Assembly (NCBI RefSeq): GCF_030766935.1
Contig: NZ_JASERL010000002.1
Coordinates: 806,001-870,000, forward strand
DNA length: 64,000 nucleotides
Source: Streptomyces sp. KL109B
GTDB taxonomy: Bacteria > Actinomycetota > Actinomycetes > Streptomycetales > Streptomycetaceae
Direction: 5' to 3'
A program made the position numbers and the translations under genes. Below are positions 52,832 to 62,961 of this stretch, piece after piece (within the stretch, counting starts at the first letter, position 1; every line of letters begins with the position of its first letter). The notes below the pieces were generated by a model, which was given only the letters and a program-made list of their open reading frames with translations, was not told where the DNA came from and ran no database searches.

Positions 52832-52840
52832 GAATTCGCG

Positions 52841-54061
52841 TCAGGCGGGCAGTTCGGCCTCGATGAGGTCGGCCGCGCGCGGCGTTCCGCCCTCCTCGGC
52901 CATGTCCCGCTGAAGGACGGCGAGGCGGCGCGCCACCTCCGGGTCGTCGACAAGGCCGAGGACGGCCTCGCGGAGCGTCTCGGCGTCCGCCTCCGCCATC
53001 GGTACGTGCCGGGCGACGCCGAGCGCCTGCAGCATGTCGGCGTTGCCGAACTGGTCGACGGCCTGCGGCACGGCGACCATCGGCGTGGCGGTGGCCATGC
53101 CCTCCTGGCTGCCACCGGCCCCGGCGTGCGTGATGAACGCGTCGGCCTTCTTCAGAATCGCCAACTGCGGTACCCACTGCCGCACTTCTACGTTCCCGGG
53201 GACCTCCCCGAGATCCTCCGCGGTGACATGCCGGCCGACCTGGAGCACGACGTGCCAGCCCGGCAGATCGCCGAACGCCTTCACGCACTCCCGGTAGAAG
53301 TCGGGCTGCTTGGTGAACGAGGACCCGAGCGACACGAGCAGCACACGCTCGGCGTCGGCAGGGCGCTCCCAGTCCCCCTGCGCGGACCGGTCGCCCTGGC
53401 AGGCGCCGACGAAGGTGTTCTTCCGCTCGTCGACCCGGTCGGCGTTCGGCTGGAGAGCCTTGGGGATGAGGACGAGGGTGCGGTCGTAGACGCCCCAGAA
53501 GTCGTCGGCGTCCTTCGGATACCCGTTCTCCTTGAGCCAGCCATTGAATTTCGCGTAGTACGCCTGGCCGCGCGGCGTCTTGCGGGGCTCCTCCCACATC
53601 GGCTTCGCGACCTCCTCCTCGTACCCCTCCCAGGCGACGAGGTTCGGCGAGAGCGTGACCGCGGGCACGCCCCAGCGATGAGCGAGGACGCCCGCCGGGT
53701 ACGAGGTGATGTCGTGGATGACGAGATCGGGCACGCCCACGCCGCCCTCCCCCTCGTAGGCGTCGATGAGCTGCGGGAGGGCGCTGATCGCGTCGTCCAG
53801 GAACGGCTCCACGTTGTCGAGCAGCGTGGACCCCCACGCCTCCGGGTCGTCGTCGGGGCCCGGGAGCGTGGTGCGGTAGAGGACCGGCTCGGCGCCGGTC
53901 TCGGCGATCTTCTCCTCGAAGAGGTGCGGGATCGCGTACGTGACGCGGTGCCCACGGGCGACGAGCTCCCGGATCACTTCCAGGCTCGGGTTCACGTGCC
54001 CGTGGGCGGCGATGGAGAACATGGCGATATGGGCACGTTTGCCGTGATTCGGGTTCGTCAT
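52841..54061 (-). CDS. mgt: Macrolide glycosyltransferase (MGT/OleD-like)
   Basis: 406 residues from ATG 54061. GT-B fold of family GT1: N-terminal [20 protein letters not shown] with the catalytic His, acceptor loops in the first half, and the nucleotide-sugar site [30 protein letters not shown]. Closest in layout to S. lividans Mgt and OleD/OleI, which inactivate macrolides by glucosylating the desosamine 2'-OH with UDP-glucose. It follows an erm-type gene on the same strand, the arrangement known as lrm-mgt in S. lividans. A palindrome of TetR type lies 15 bases before the start. Confidence 0.92.
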   Translation of the reverse strand: MTNPNHGKRAHIAMFSIAAHGHVNPSLEVIRELVARGHRVTYAIPHLFEEKIAETGAEPVLYRTTLPGPDDDPEAWGSTLLDNVEPFLDDAISALPQLIDAYEGEGGVGVPDLVIHDITSYPAGVLAHRWGVPAVTLSPNLVAWEGYEEEVAKPMWEEPRKTPRGQAYYAKFNGWLKENGYPKDADDFWGVYDRTLVLIPKALQPNADRVDERKNTFVGACQGDRSAQGDWERPADAERVLLVSLGSSFTKQPDFYRECVKAFGDLPGWHVVLQVGRHVTAEDLGEVPGNVEVRQWVPQLAILKKADAFITHAGAGGSQEGMATATPMVAVPQAVDQFGNADMLQALGVARHVPMAEADAETLREAVLGLVDDPEVARRLAVLQRDMAEEGGTPRAADLIEAELPA

Positions 54062-54075
54062 GCCGCAAACATAAG

Positions 54076-54092
54076 CGAGACGAACCGTCTCG
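54076..54092. promoter_or_regulatory. TetR-type palindrome between erm and mgt
   Basis: CGAGACG-AAC-CGTCTCG is a perfect inverted repeat with 7-base arms, 15 bases upstream of the mgt start. CGAGACGG-type half sites are common in TetR operators of actinomycetes, so mgt may have its own controlled promoter as well as read-through from erm. Confidence 0.55.
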
Positions 54093-54105
54093 TGCAACTC
54101 ATTTC

Positions 54106-54137
54106 GTGGCGGCGGCCTACGGTGGCGGCGGCCTACG
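54106..54137. repeat. 16-base tandem duplication over the erm stop codon
   Basis: GTGGCGGCGGCCTACG occurs twice in succession (54106-54121 and 54122-54137). The CTA in the second copy is the erm stop (TAG on the minus strand); the first copy is a spent duplicate downstream. Confidence 0.9.
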
Positions 54138-54939
54138 CCCTCAGCACCTCGTGCAGCGTCAGCCACTGCGCCGGTGCCACCTCGCCGACCAACGCGTTCG
54201 GCGCGACGCGGGCGACGCGCAGCGCCCGGTCGACCGCGCGCCGCGAATGCTCACGCCCCAGCGAGGCCCGCAGACTGCCGCCCACCCCGGTGAACCCGAG
54301 CTCGACGAGCCGCCGGTACGAGGAGTACGCGGCGGGCGGGACCAACGGCGCTTCCCTCCGCTCGATCCGCAACACCCCCGCGTCGACCCGTGGCGCCGGC
54401 CGGAACGCGGTGCGCGCCACCCGCCCCAGCAGCCGCCACTCGACGTGCGGCCAGGTCAGGACGGTGAGGCGGGTCCAACTCCCGTAGTCACCCGTGCGTT
54501 TGCGGGCGTATTCGAGCTGAGTGAGGAAGGTCGCGGCGGTGAGCCGGTCGGCGCGCAGACACCAGTCGACGACGGCGGACGTGCGGGAGAACGGCACGTT
54601 CCCGGCGACGGCGAACGGCGTCCGCGGCGGCCGCACACCGAGAAAGTCCGCGTGCCGCACGCGGACGTGCCCCTCCCCGGCGAACCGCTCCCGCAGCCCG
54701 TCGACGAGCCGCCCGTCGATCTCGTACGCGACGACGGCGGGGGCCCTCCGGGCGAGCGGCCCGGTCAACGCGCCCTTGCCGGCGCCGACTTCGAGGAGGA
54801 TGGGGGCGTCCCCGGGGTCCGGGACGGCGAGTCGCGCGAAACGGTGCGCGGTGGCGCGGTCGGCGAGGAAATTCTGCGAAAGCGCACGCGAACGTGAACG
54901 CGGCGTGCGGGTGGAACGGCGGGTGGAGCGGGCAGCCAT
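54133..54939 (-). CDS. erm: Erm-family 23S rRNA adenine N6-methyltransferase
   Basis: 268 residues. Methylates A2058 of 23S rRNA, giving macrolide-lincosamide (MLS) resistance. The start [20 protein letters not shown] is the usual Erm opening; motif I is [13 protein letters not shown], and motif [15 protein letters not shown] stands for the NxPF catalytic loop that flips the adenine. Basic N-terminus ([13 protein letters not shown]) as in streptomycete Erm proteins of the ErmO/Lrm and ErmE groups. First gene before mgt. A 24-codon frame and a GC hairpin in the 400-base leader could form an attenuator. Confidence 0.93.
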   Translation of the reverse strand: MAARSTRRSTRTPRSRSRALSQNFLADRATAHRFARLAVPDPGDAPILLEVGAGKGALTGPLARRAPAVVAYEIDGRLVDGLRERFAGEGHVRVRHADFLGVRPPRTPFAVAGNVPFSRTSAVVDWCLRADRLTAATFLTQLEYARKRTGDYGSWTRLTVLTWPHVEWRLLGRVARTAFRPAPRVDAGVLRIERREAPLVPPAAYSSYRRLVELGFTGVGGSLRASLGREHSRRAVDRALRVARVAPNALVGEVAPAQWLTLHEVLRA

Positions 54940-55346
54940 GGCCTGCGGTCCTTGTCATCCGTACGGAAAGAGGGCGGATGAGGGCCCTGACCGTCGGAAA
55001 CCGGGGCGTCAGCGACGCGAAGCAATACCAAGCCCTTGCGGCGATTGCCGGGTGGGCACAGTCAAGCCCCGCCGTTGGACGAGAGCCGGCGGGGTCCGGG
55101 GCGGAGCCCCGCGACCGGGCGCCGGGTGGCCGCAACGATGCGTCGACGGTCAGAGCACCTGGGCCACGCGCAAGCGAACCGCGTGCGCGCAGCCCAGCAC
55201 CTGACGGGTCACCGAAACGGCCATCATCGCTGCGCTGCACATGCCCCACATGCTGCTCGGCCCCCGCCCACCCCGTCCACCGAATTTCCGGGCGCGAGCG
55301 AGTGCGACACTGACCCCCGTACCAGGCGAAACGCAGGAGGCGCACG
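54940..55346. promoter_or_regulatory. Divergent region between erm and phosphotransferase, with repeat and short frame
   Basis: 407 bases. From 55027 to 55112 it carries a third, diverged copy of the interspersed hairpin element (CCAAGCCCTTGCGGCGATTG, then GGCGGGGTCCGGGGCGGAG). The short peptide frame at 55150-55224 lies upstream of it on the erm strand. No unambiguous promoter was found for either direction. Confidence 0.55.
55150..55224 (-). CDS. Short peptide frame upstream of erm (leader candidate)
   Basis: 24 codons, MAVSVTRQVLGCAHAVRLRV then AQVL and TGA. It lies 210 bases upstream of the erm start on the same strand, with a GC-rich hairpin (55088-55112) between. CAGGTGCT is repeated at both ends of the frame. 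Inducible erm genes commonly use a leader peptide on which a drug-bound ribosome stalls. Position fits, but I do not recognise the peptide and no ribosome site is strong; it may be chance. Confidence 0.35.
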   Translation of the reverse strand: MAVSVTRQVLGCAHAVRLRVAQVL

Positions 55347-56228
55347 ATGGACGAGGCACGGGCACGGGACGTGCTGGCACAGGCGGACGTGGTGAACGGC
55401 GCCGCAGGCTCGGCGGAACTGCTCGCCCTCGGCGAGAACGCCGTGTTCGCCGCCGGCGACGTAGTCGTCAAGGTCGGCCGCAGCACCGAACACGGCGGCG
55501 CCGCACTCCTCGACCGGGCCCGCCGCGAGGTGGCCATCGCCTCCTACCTCGCCCGGCACGACGTCCCCGCCGTGCGCCCCGCGAAGGACGAGGCGCTCGT
55601 CGTGGACGGGCACCCGGTGACCGTGTGGCACCGGATCCCGGCGGCCGTACGCCCGGCCGAGCCGCGCGATCTGGCGGAGCTGCTCAAGCTGGTGCACGCG
55701 CTGCCCGCGCCGACCGGGTTCGAGCTGCCGCGGCGGGAGCTGCTCGGCGGGGTCGAGCGCTGGCTGCGGCTCGCGGGCGACGCGATCGACCCGGCGGACG
55801 CGGACTATCTGCGGGAGCGGCGGGACGGGTTCGCGGCGGCCGCGGCGGCGCTGACGCCGCGGCTGCCGGTGGGGCCGATCCACGGGGACGCGCTGCCGCG
55901 CAATGTGCACGTCGGGCCCGAGGGGCCGGTTCTTGTCGACCTCGAGACGTTCTCCTCCGATCTGCGGGAGCACGACCTCGTCGTCATGGCGCTGTCCCGG
56001 GACCGGTACGGGTTGCCGGCCGAGGCGTACGACGGGTTCGTGTCTACGTATGGGTGGGATGTGCGGGAGTGGGAGGGGTGTGCGGTGTTGCGCGGGGCGC
56101 GGGAGACGGCGTCGTGTGCGTGGGTGTCGCAGCATGCGCCGTCCAACCCGAAGGCGTTGGCCGAGTTTCGGAGGCGGGTGGGGTCGTTGCGGGACGGTGA
56201 CCCCGCGGTGCGGTGGTACCCCTTCTGA
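55347..56228 (+). CDS. APH-family phosphotransferase
   Basis: 293 residues from ATG 55347 with AGGAGG seven bases before. Aminoglycoside phosphotransferase/choline kinase fold: nucleotide Lys in VVVKVGRST, catalytic loop PIHGDALPRNVHV (HGDxxxxN), and metal-binding LVDLETFSSD with Glu in place of the second common Asp. Could phosphorylate an antibiotic or a small alcohol. Adjacent resistance genes make antibiotic inactivation attractive but this is inference; many such proteins in streptomycetes are of unknown substrate. Confidence 0.85.
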   Translation: MDEARARDVLAQADVVNGAAGSAELLALGENAVFAAGDVVVKVGRSTEHGGAALLDRARREVAIASYLARHDVPAVRPAKDEALVVDGHPVTVWHRIPAAVRPAEPRDLAELLKLVHALPAPTGFELPRRELLGGVERWLRLAGDAIDPADADYLRERRDGFAAAAAALTPRLPVGPIHGDALPRNVHVGPEGPVLVDLETFSSDLREHDLVVMALSRDRYGLPAEAYDGFVSTYGWDVREWEGCAVLRGARETASCAWVSQHAPSNPKALAEFRRRVGSLRDGDPAVRWYPF

Positions 56229-56247
56229 GGTTGCCGTGGTTCCGGCC

Positions 56248-56264
56248 CGGGGGCTTCGCCCCCG
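56248..56264. terminator. Terminator hairpin between convergent genes
   Basis: CGGGGGC-TTC-GCCCCCG, perfect 7-base arms with a TTC loop, between the phosphotransferase stop at 56228 and the exonuclease stop at 56280. Likely works in both directions. Confidence 0.75.
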
Positions 56265-56279
56265 ACGTGCAAGACCGCG

Positions 56280-57005
56280 TCAGGTGCCCGACGGAGTCGG
56301 CACCTGGCGCATGGGCCACACCGTGTCCACCACCGCGTCCGGATTGCCCTTCCTGCGGAGGAAGTTCTGGAAGTCGAGGGCCGACTCGGCGTACCACTCG
56401 ACCTGTCTGCGATGCAGCTCGGCCACCCCGAGCTGCGCCACCTTCGCGTGGCGCTCGCCTATCGCGCGGGCGAGGAGGGCCGCGGCGAGGGCGTCCGCCG
56501 AGGCGTCGTGGGCGGCGGCGAGGGTGACGCCGTATTCGGTGCAGACCGCTTCGAGGTTGCGCTTGCCCTTTCGGTAGCGGTCGACGCTGCGGTCGATGGT
56601 GTACGGGTCGACGACCGGGGCCGGGTCGACGCCCGCGAGGCGCTCGCGCAGCGACGGCAGCCCGTGCCGGGCCAGCTCGGCGGAGAGCAGGGTGAGGTCG
56701 AACGTCGCGTTGTAGGCGACGACGGGGACGCCCGCGCGCCAGTAGCCGACGAGGACCTCGGCAATGGCGTCGGCGACGCGGTCCGCGGGCTCGCCCTCGG
56801 CGGCCGCCCGCTCGTTGCTGACACCGTGCACCGCGATCGCCTCGTCGGGGATCGGCACCCCGGGGTTCGCCAGCCACTGCCGGTGGCCGAGGACCGCGCC
56901 GTCCTTGACCTCTATGACGGCGGCGGTGACGATGCGCGCCTGGCCCGGATCGGTCCCGGTCGTCTCCAGGTCGAAGCCGATCAGCAGCTCGCGGTGCCAG
57001 CCCAT
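56280..57005 (-). CDS. DnaQ-like 3'-5' exonuclease (DEDDh)
   Basis: 241 residues from ATG 57005, with GAAGGGGG upstream. Exo I IGFDLETTGTD, Exo II VAYNATFDLTLL and Exo III AAHDASADALAA give the four acids and the catalytic His. Free-standing relatives of the DNA polymerase III epsilon subunit trim DNA or RNA 3' ends. About 60 C-terminal residues after Exo III are helical. Streptomycete homologues are common; role unspecified. Confidence 0.92.
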   Translation of the reverse strand: MGWHRELLIGFDLETTGTDPGQARIVTAAVIEVKDGAVLGHRQWLANPGVPIPDEAIAVHGVSNERAAAEGEPADRVADAIAEVLVGYWRAGVPVVAYNATFDLTLLSAELARHGLPSLRERLAGVDPAPVVDPYTIDRSVDRYRKGKRNLEAVCTEYGVTLAAAHDASADALAAALLARAIGERHAKVAQLGVAELHRRQVEWYAESALDFQNFLRRKGNPDAVVDTVWPMRQVPTPSGT

Positions 57006-57117
57006 GGCAGCCCCCTTCTCGTGGTGCGTTCCCCCAGTGACCACCACCTTCGCACGCCCCACTGACAATCCGTCCTGGCGCCCGTCCCATCCCCCGTCCC
57101 GCCCGGCTTTTGGCCCG

Positions 57118-58386
57118 CTACGACACGGGCCGCGCGTCCGCCCACGCCTGCTCGAATTCGTCGCGGTACGTCACGAACAGCCCGTTCTCGCCGGTCTCCG
57201 TCGAGGCGCCGGCCTTGACGATCCGGCCGCCGCCGCGCAGCACGAGCACCGGCGCCTCCATCCCCCGCGTCCTGCGCAGATACGTCTGGACGACGGCGAC
57301 GCCGTCCGAGCCGTCGCCGTCGACGAGGTAGGCGGTGAAGCGCGGCGTCTCGTCGAAGACCCGGATCTCGAAGGCGCCGGGGTCCCTGAGGCGGGCCCTG
57401 ACCCGGCGCATGTGCAGGATGTTCATCTCGACGGAGCGGCTCAGCTCGCCGCGCTTGAGCCCCAGTTCCCGTTCGCGCCGTTTGACCGCGCTGGACGCCG
57501 GGTTGATGAAGAGGAGTCGTACGCGGCAGCCGGACTCGGCGAGCCGGACCAGGCGGCGGCCGGAGAAGTTCTGGACGAGCAGGTTGAGCCCTATGCCGAT
57601 GGCGTCCAGGCGCCGGGCCCCGCCGAAGAGGTCCTCGGCCGGGAACTGGCGCAGCAGCCTGACCCGGTCCGGGTGCACGCCCACCACGTCGGCGTAGCGG
57701 TCGCCGACCATGTCCTCGACGGCGTCGACGGGAAGGCGGCGGGCCGAGGGGACGTCGGAGCCGGCGCCGAGTATCTCCAGGAGGCGGGCGGAGGCGCGCT
57801 CGGCCTGGGCGAGAACCGCCTCCGAGAGGGCGCGGTTGCGGGAGACGACGTTGCGGGTGACCTCCAGCTCGTCCAGGGCGAGCTCGACGTCGCGGCGGTC
57901 GTCGAAGTACGGCTCGAAGCACGGCCAGTGCTGCACCATCAGCTCGCGCAGCTGCGGCAGGGTCAGGAACGACAGGACGTTGTCGTCGGCCGGGTCGAGG
58001 AGGTAGCCCTTGCGGCGGCTGACCTCGCGCACGGCGACGGCCCGCTGCACCCACTCCTGGCCGGCCGGCCCCGCCGCCGCGACCACCCAGTCCTCGCCGT
58101 GCACGGGCGCGTAGACGGGGCGCAGTACGGCGGCGACGACGGCGCGCAGCCGCTGCTCGACCAGGTTCAGCCAGATGTAGGCCCGCCCGGCCCGTTGGGC
58201 GCGCGTACGGACCTCGCGCCAGGCGTCGGCGCCCCAGTCCAGTTCGGGTCCGATCTGCGACGCCACGTCCATGGGCCTGGCCAGCGACACCGCTTGGGGC
58301 GGGATGTCCGCGGAGGCTGCCTCCTGGCTGTCCTGTCCCTCGTGACCGTCGTCACCAGGGGGCAGCTCCAGCCCTCCCGAGCTCAC
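57118..58386 (-). CDS. SAV2148-family HEPN protein with PLD-like C-terminal half
   Basis: 422 residues from GTG 58386. I recognise the family named after S. avermitilis SAV2148, annotated as HEPN-containing. The first 40 residues are a variable acidic leader; residues 45-230 are helical (AYIWLNLVEQRLRAVVAAVL, ALDELEVTRNVVSRNRALSE) with an RN pair but no clear RxxxxH ribonuclease motif. The C-terminal half (DAIGIGLNLLVQNFSGRRLV, GCRVRLLFINPASSA, FEIRVFDETPRFTAYLVDGD) resembles a phospholipase D-like fold lacking a full HKD motif. Very well conserved among streptomycetes, so probably a cellular function. Not tied to neighbours. Confidence 0.82.
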   Translation of the reverse strand: MSSGGLELPPGDDGHEGQDSQEAASADIPPQAVSLARPMDVASQIGPELDWGADAWREVRTRAQRAGRAYIWLNLVEQRLRAVVAAVLRPVYAPVHGEDWVVAAAGPAGQEWVQRAVAVREVSRRKGYLLDPADDNVLSFLTLPQLRELMVQHWPCFEPYFDDRRDVELALDELEVTRNVVSRNRALSEAVLAQAERASARLLEILGAGSDVPSARRLPVDAVEDMVGDRYADVVGVHPDRVRLLRQFPAEDLFGGARRLDAIGIGLNLLVQNFSGRRLVRLAESGCRVRLLFINPASSAVKRRERELGLKRGELSRSVEMNILHMRRVRARLRDPGAFEIRVFDETPRFTAYLVDGDGSDGVAVVQTYLRRTRGMEAPVLVLRGGGRIVKAGASTETGENGLFVTYRDEFEQAWADARPVS

Positions 58387-58514
58387 CCGCTCCGCACCGC
58401 CTTCCGCTCCCCGAACCTGTCGAGCTCGAACCTGTAGAGCACAGCCCCAGCAACGATCAAGGAAGGGTACTCCGGGAGCGGGTGGCGGTGCAGCCGGATG
58501 AGGCCGCTAGTTTC

Positions 58515-59834
58515 TCAACTGCCGTTCGGGGGAACGCCGTTCTGTCCCGCCAGGTCCCCCGGAGTGAGCGGATTCATAGCGGTCACGTCCCTGGGGGCCA
58601 GGGAGAAGCCCTGCCAGTGCACCGGCATGGGCTGCTGGTCCTCATCCCGGGCGATGTGGTGGAACCCGATGTTGACCCAGGTGATCGGGTGTGTGAGCGG
58701 CTGCCCGTTCACCCACTTGTTGACGCTCGTGCCGCCGCAGTTGGCCGCCGGGTTGTCGCTGGCGTACTGCTCGCACTTCTTGTACTCGGTGAAGTAGACG
58801 TCGTGCTTGGTGAAGGCACGTCCGGGGAACCGGTTGGAGCGGCCGGGCACGAACTCGTACGACCTGGGGTGGTTGTCCTTGTTCTTGCCCGCGGTGGAGA
58901 CGACGCGCCACCAGCGCATGTCCTTGACGTCGCCCGCGAGTTCCTTGGTGACGGGGGTGCGGGTCGTCTTCGTGGTGGGTGATCCGTTGCCGCTGGGCGG
59001 GGTCACCTTGGAGTCGTACTGCTCGACCTTGGCCTTGGGCGAGCCGTCGAGGCCGAAGTTGAGCCGCCAGAAGACGTTGTGGCTGTGGCTCTCGGCGTAG
59101 GCGCTCGCGCCCTTGCCGATGGGCCAGCCCTTGCCGTCGGTACCGTCGTAGTCGTACGGGGAGAGGCTGCCGGTGGCGCCGACGTTCGAGGTGATGGTGC
59201 CGTCGGAGGCGAAGCGCCACTCGGTGATGTACTCGTACCAGGACGCCTTGTTGACCGTGTAGACGAGGAGGTCCTTGCCCTGCGCCTGGTAGACCTTGCC
59301 GCTGCCGCCGGTCGACTCGTCGTCGCTGAGCCGGTACGCGTGCCCGCGCGCACGCGTGGTGGTGCACAGCCCCTTCACGTTGCCCATGTCGGGGACCTTG
59401 ACGGTCTTGATGGTGCCGCCGGGGCACTCGGCGGGCTTCAGGTCCTGGAGGGCCTGCCCGAAGTCGGTGCCGGTGACGTCGTCGTACTCGGCCTCCCCGT
59501 CGTCGTAGGGGACGTGGACCTGGGCGAGCCGGGCGCTGGCGAGGACGCGGATGGGCTGGGCCTCGCCCTTGGGCTGGTAGCTGACGTCGTCGAGGACGAG
59601 TCCGGCCAGCGTGTTGTAGTGCCAGCACATGCGCCAGGTGGTGCCGCCGTCGAGGGTCTGCTCGATGCGGTACGCGTCCGAGCAGGCGGGCGCGGCGGCC
59701 GCGGGCTCCCGGGGCGGGGCCGCGGTGGCGGCGGGTGCGGTGACGAGGGTGCCTGCGAGCAGCGCGGTGACCGCGAGCCCGGCGAGCAGCGCCGCGGGCC
59801 GGGTGCGGGCGCGCGTGACTCTGTTGACGTGCAT
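58515..59834 (-). CDS. Secreted copper amine oxidase-like protein, catalytic part
   Basis: 439 residues from ATG 59834, AAGGAG eight bases upstream. Signal peptide with twin basic residues and cleavage near ATAAPP. The rest matches the catalytic domain of copper amine oxidases: GLVLDDVSYQPKGEAQPIRV and LASARLAQVHVPYDDG at its start, the HxH copper ligands in AESHSHNVFWRLNFGLDG, and NIGFHHIARDEDQQPMPVHW with the third His. At the place of the topaquinone motif NY(D/E)Y stands SWYEY, so the Tyr is kept but the Asn is not. Domains N2/N3 are missing but seem to be coded by the gene just upstream. Activity is therefore uncertain. Confidence 0.8.
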   Translation of the reverse strand: MHVNRVTRARTRPAALLAGLAVTALLAGTLVTAPAATAAPPREPAAAAPACSDAYRIEQTLDGGTTWRMCWHYNTLAGLVLDDVSYQPKGEAQPIRVLASARLAQVHVPYDDGEAEYDDVTGTDFGQALQDLKPAECPGGTIKTVKVPDMGNVKGLCTTTRARGHAYRLSDDESTGGSGKVYQAQGKDLLVYTVNKASWYEYITEWRFASDGTITSNVGATGSLSPYDYDGTDGKGWPIGKGASAYAESHSHNVFWRLNFGLDGSPKAKVEQYDSKVTPPSGNGSPTTKTTRTPVTKELAGDVKDMRWWRVVSTAGKNKDNHPRSYEFVPGRSNRFPGRAFTKHDVYFTEYKKCEQYASDNPAANCGGTSVNKWVNGQPLTHPITWVNIGFHHIARDEDQQPMPVHWQGFSLAPRDVTAMNPLTPGDLAGQNGVPPNGS

Positions 59835-59898
59835 ACGGAAGTGCTCCTTCACGGATTCACGGAGGAGGTGCGGGAGAAGGTCGGTGGCGTCCGGGCTG

Positions 59899-60684
59899 TC
59901 AGCCGAGGCGGGCGACGGTGCGGGCGCTCAGGTCGACGACGAGGTCCCGGGTGTCTATCCACGGTCCGTTGACGACCTTCGTGATGACGCGCAGGCAGCG
60001 GTGCTCGCCGCACTCCTTGAGGCCGGCGGGGACGTTCGCGACGGTCTTCTCGCGGAACACCATGCCGCTGAGCCGGAGTTGGTCCGGCTCGGTGAGCTGC
60101 TTGCCGGTGGCGTCCTTGTAGTCGCCCTTGAGGTCGGCGCCGAGCGGGTCGGCGATCAACAGGCGGGCGCCCTCGGCGAGTTCCTCCTGGTTGGGCGGTG
60201 GCTGCACGCCCTGGTCGGTCCGGCTGTCCTCGACCTTCCCCGTGTCGAGGTTCACGGTCTTCGTGACGACGGAGTCGCTCTTGTAGTCGTAGTACACGAC
60301 GTCGGCGCGCCGCTGGTCGGCGGCGGCGCCGCTGAGGCCGGGGTCGACCTCCGTGAGGTTCGTCGACAGGTGCTGGGGGCCGCGGTCGCCCTCCACGTCC
60401 CGCGCGTCCATCCGCAGCGCGTTGCCCGCCGTCGCCAGTTTCTCGGCGCGCTCGGTCTCGGCGTCCGTGAGCGGGTCGCGGCCCACTCCCTTCGCTTCGT
60501 CGGCGGGCGCGGGCTGCACGGTCCCCTCCGGTGCCACCGCGTCCTGCCGCGCGGTTCCCGCCCTGGTCATGTCGGTCCCGCCGGCGTCCGGCAGGGTCAC
60601 GCCGAGTGCGACGGCGGCGCCCGCGACCGCGAGCGCCGTCACCGCCATCAGCTTCCCGAGATGGCGTCTTGCAGTAGTGCGCAC
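59899..60684 (-). CDS. Exported protein matching amine oxidase N3 domain
   Basis: 261 residues from GTG 60684 (TTG 60696 also possible). N-terminal basic residues then one hydrophobic segment (MAVTALAVAGAAVALGVTLP), a signal or anchor. The body DPLTDAETERAEKLATAGNA, then RADVVYYDYKSDSVVTKTVN and GVQPPPNQEELAEGARLLIA, resembles the small N2/N3 domains that precede the catalytic domain in copper amine oxidases. The gene for a truncated catalytic domain follows after 64 bases on the same strand. The two probably form one enzyme from two chains. Confidence 0.7.
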   Translation of the reverse strand: MRTTARRHLGKLMAVTALAVAGAAVALGVTLPDAGGTDMTRAGTARQDAVAPEGTVQPAPADEAKGVGRDPLTDAETERAEKLATAGNALRMDARDVEGDRGPQHLSTNLTEVDPGLSGAAADQRRADVVYYDYKSDSVVTKTVNLDTGKVEDSRTDQGVQPPPNQEELAEGARLLIADPLGADLKGDYKDATGKQLTEPDQLRLSGMVFREKTVANVPAGLKECGEHRCLRVITKVVNGPWIDTRDLVVDLSARTVARLG

Positions 60685-60846
60685 ATCTTCCCCCAACTTC
60701 CCCGGCAGCCCCGGTCAAGGGCGTGCCGGTCCGACTGGTCGAGAGGTAAGAGGGCTTCAACTCCCGTGTGGTTGCCTCCCTTTCGGGCAGAGAGAAGTGT
60801 CGGATGTCGCCAAGGCCGCCGGGCCAGAAGTGGAAGAGTCGTCAGC

Positions 60847-62935
<2,089 letters not shown>

Positions 62936-62961
<26 letters not shown>

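Noticed and set aside
55231..55346. Possible tRNA or small RNA in the gap before the phosphotransferase
   Set aside because: No cloverleaf arms or T-loop sequence could be found by reading both strands.
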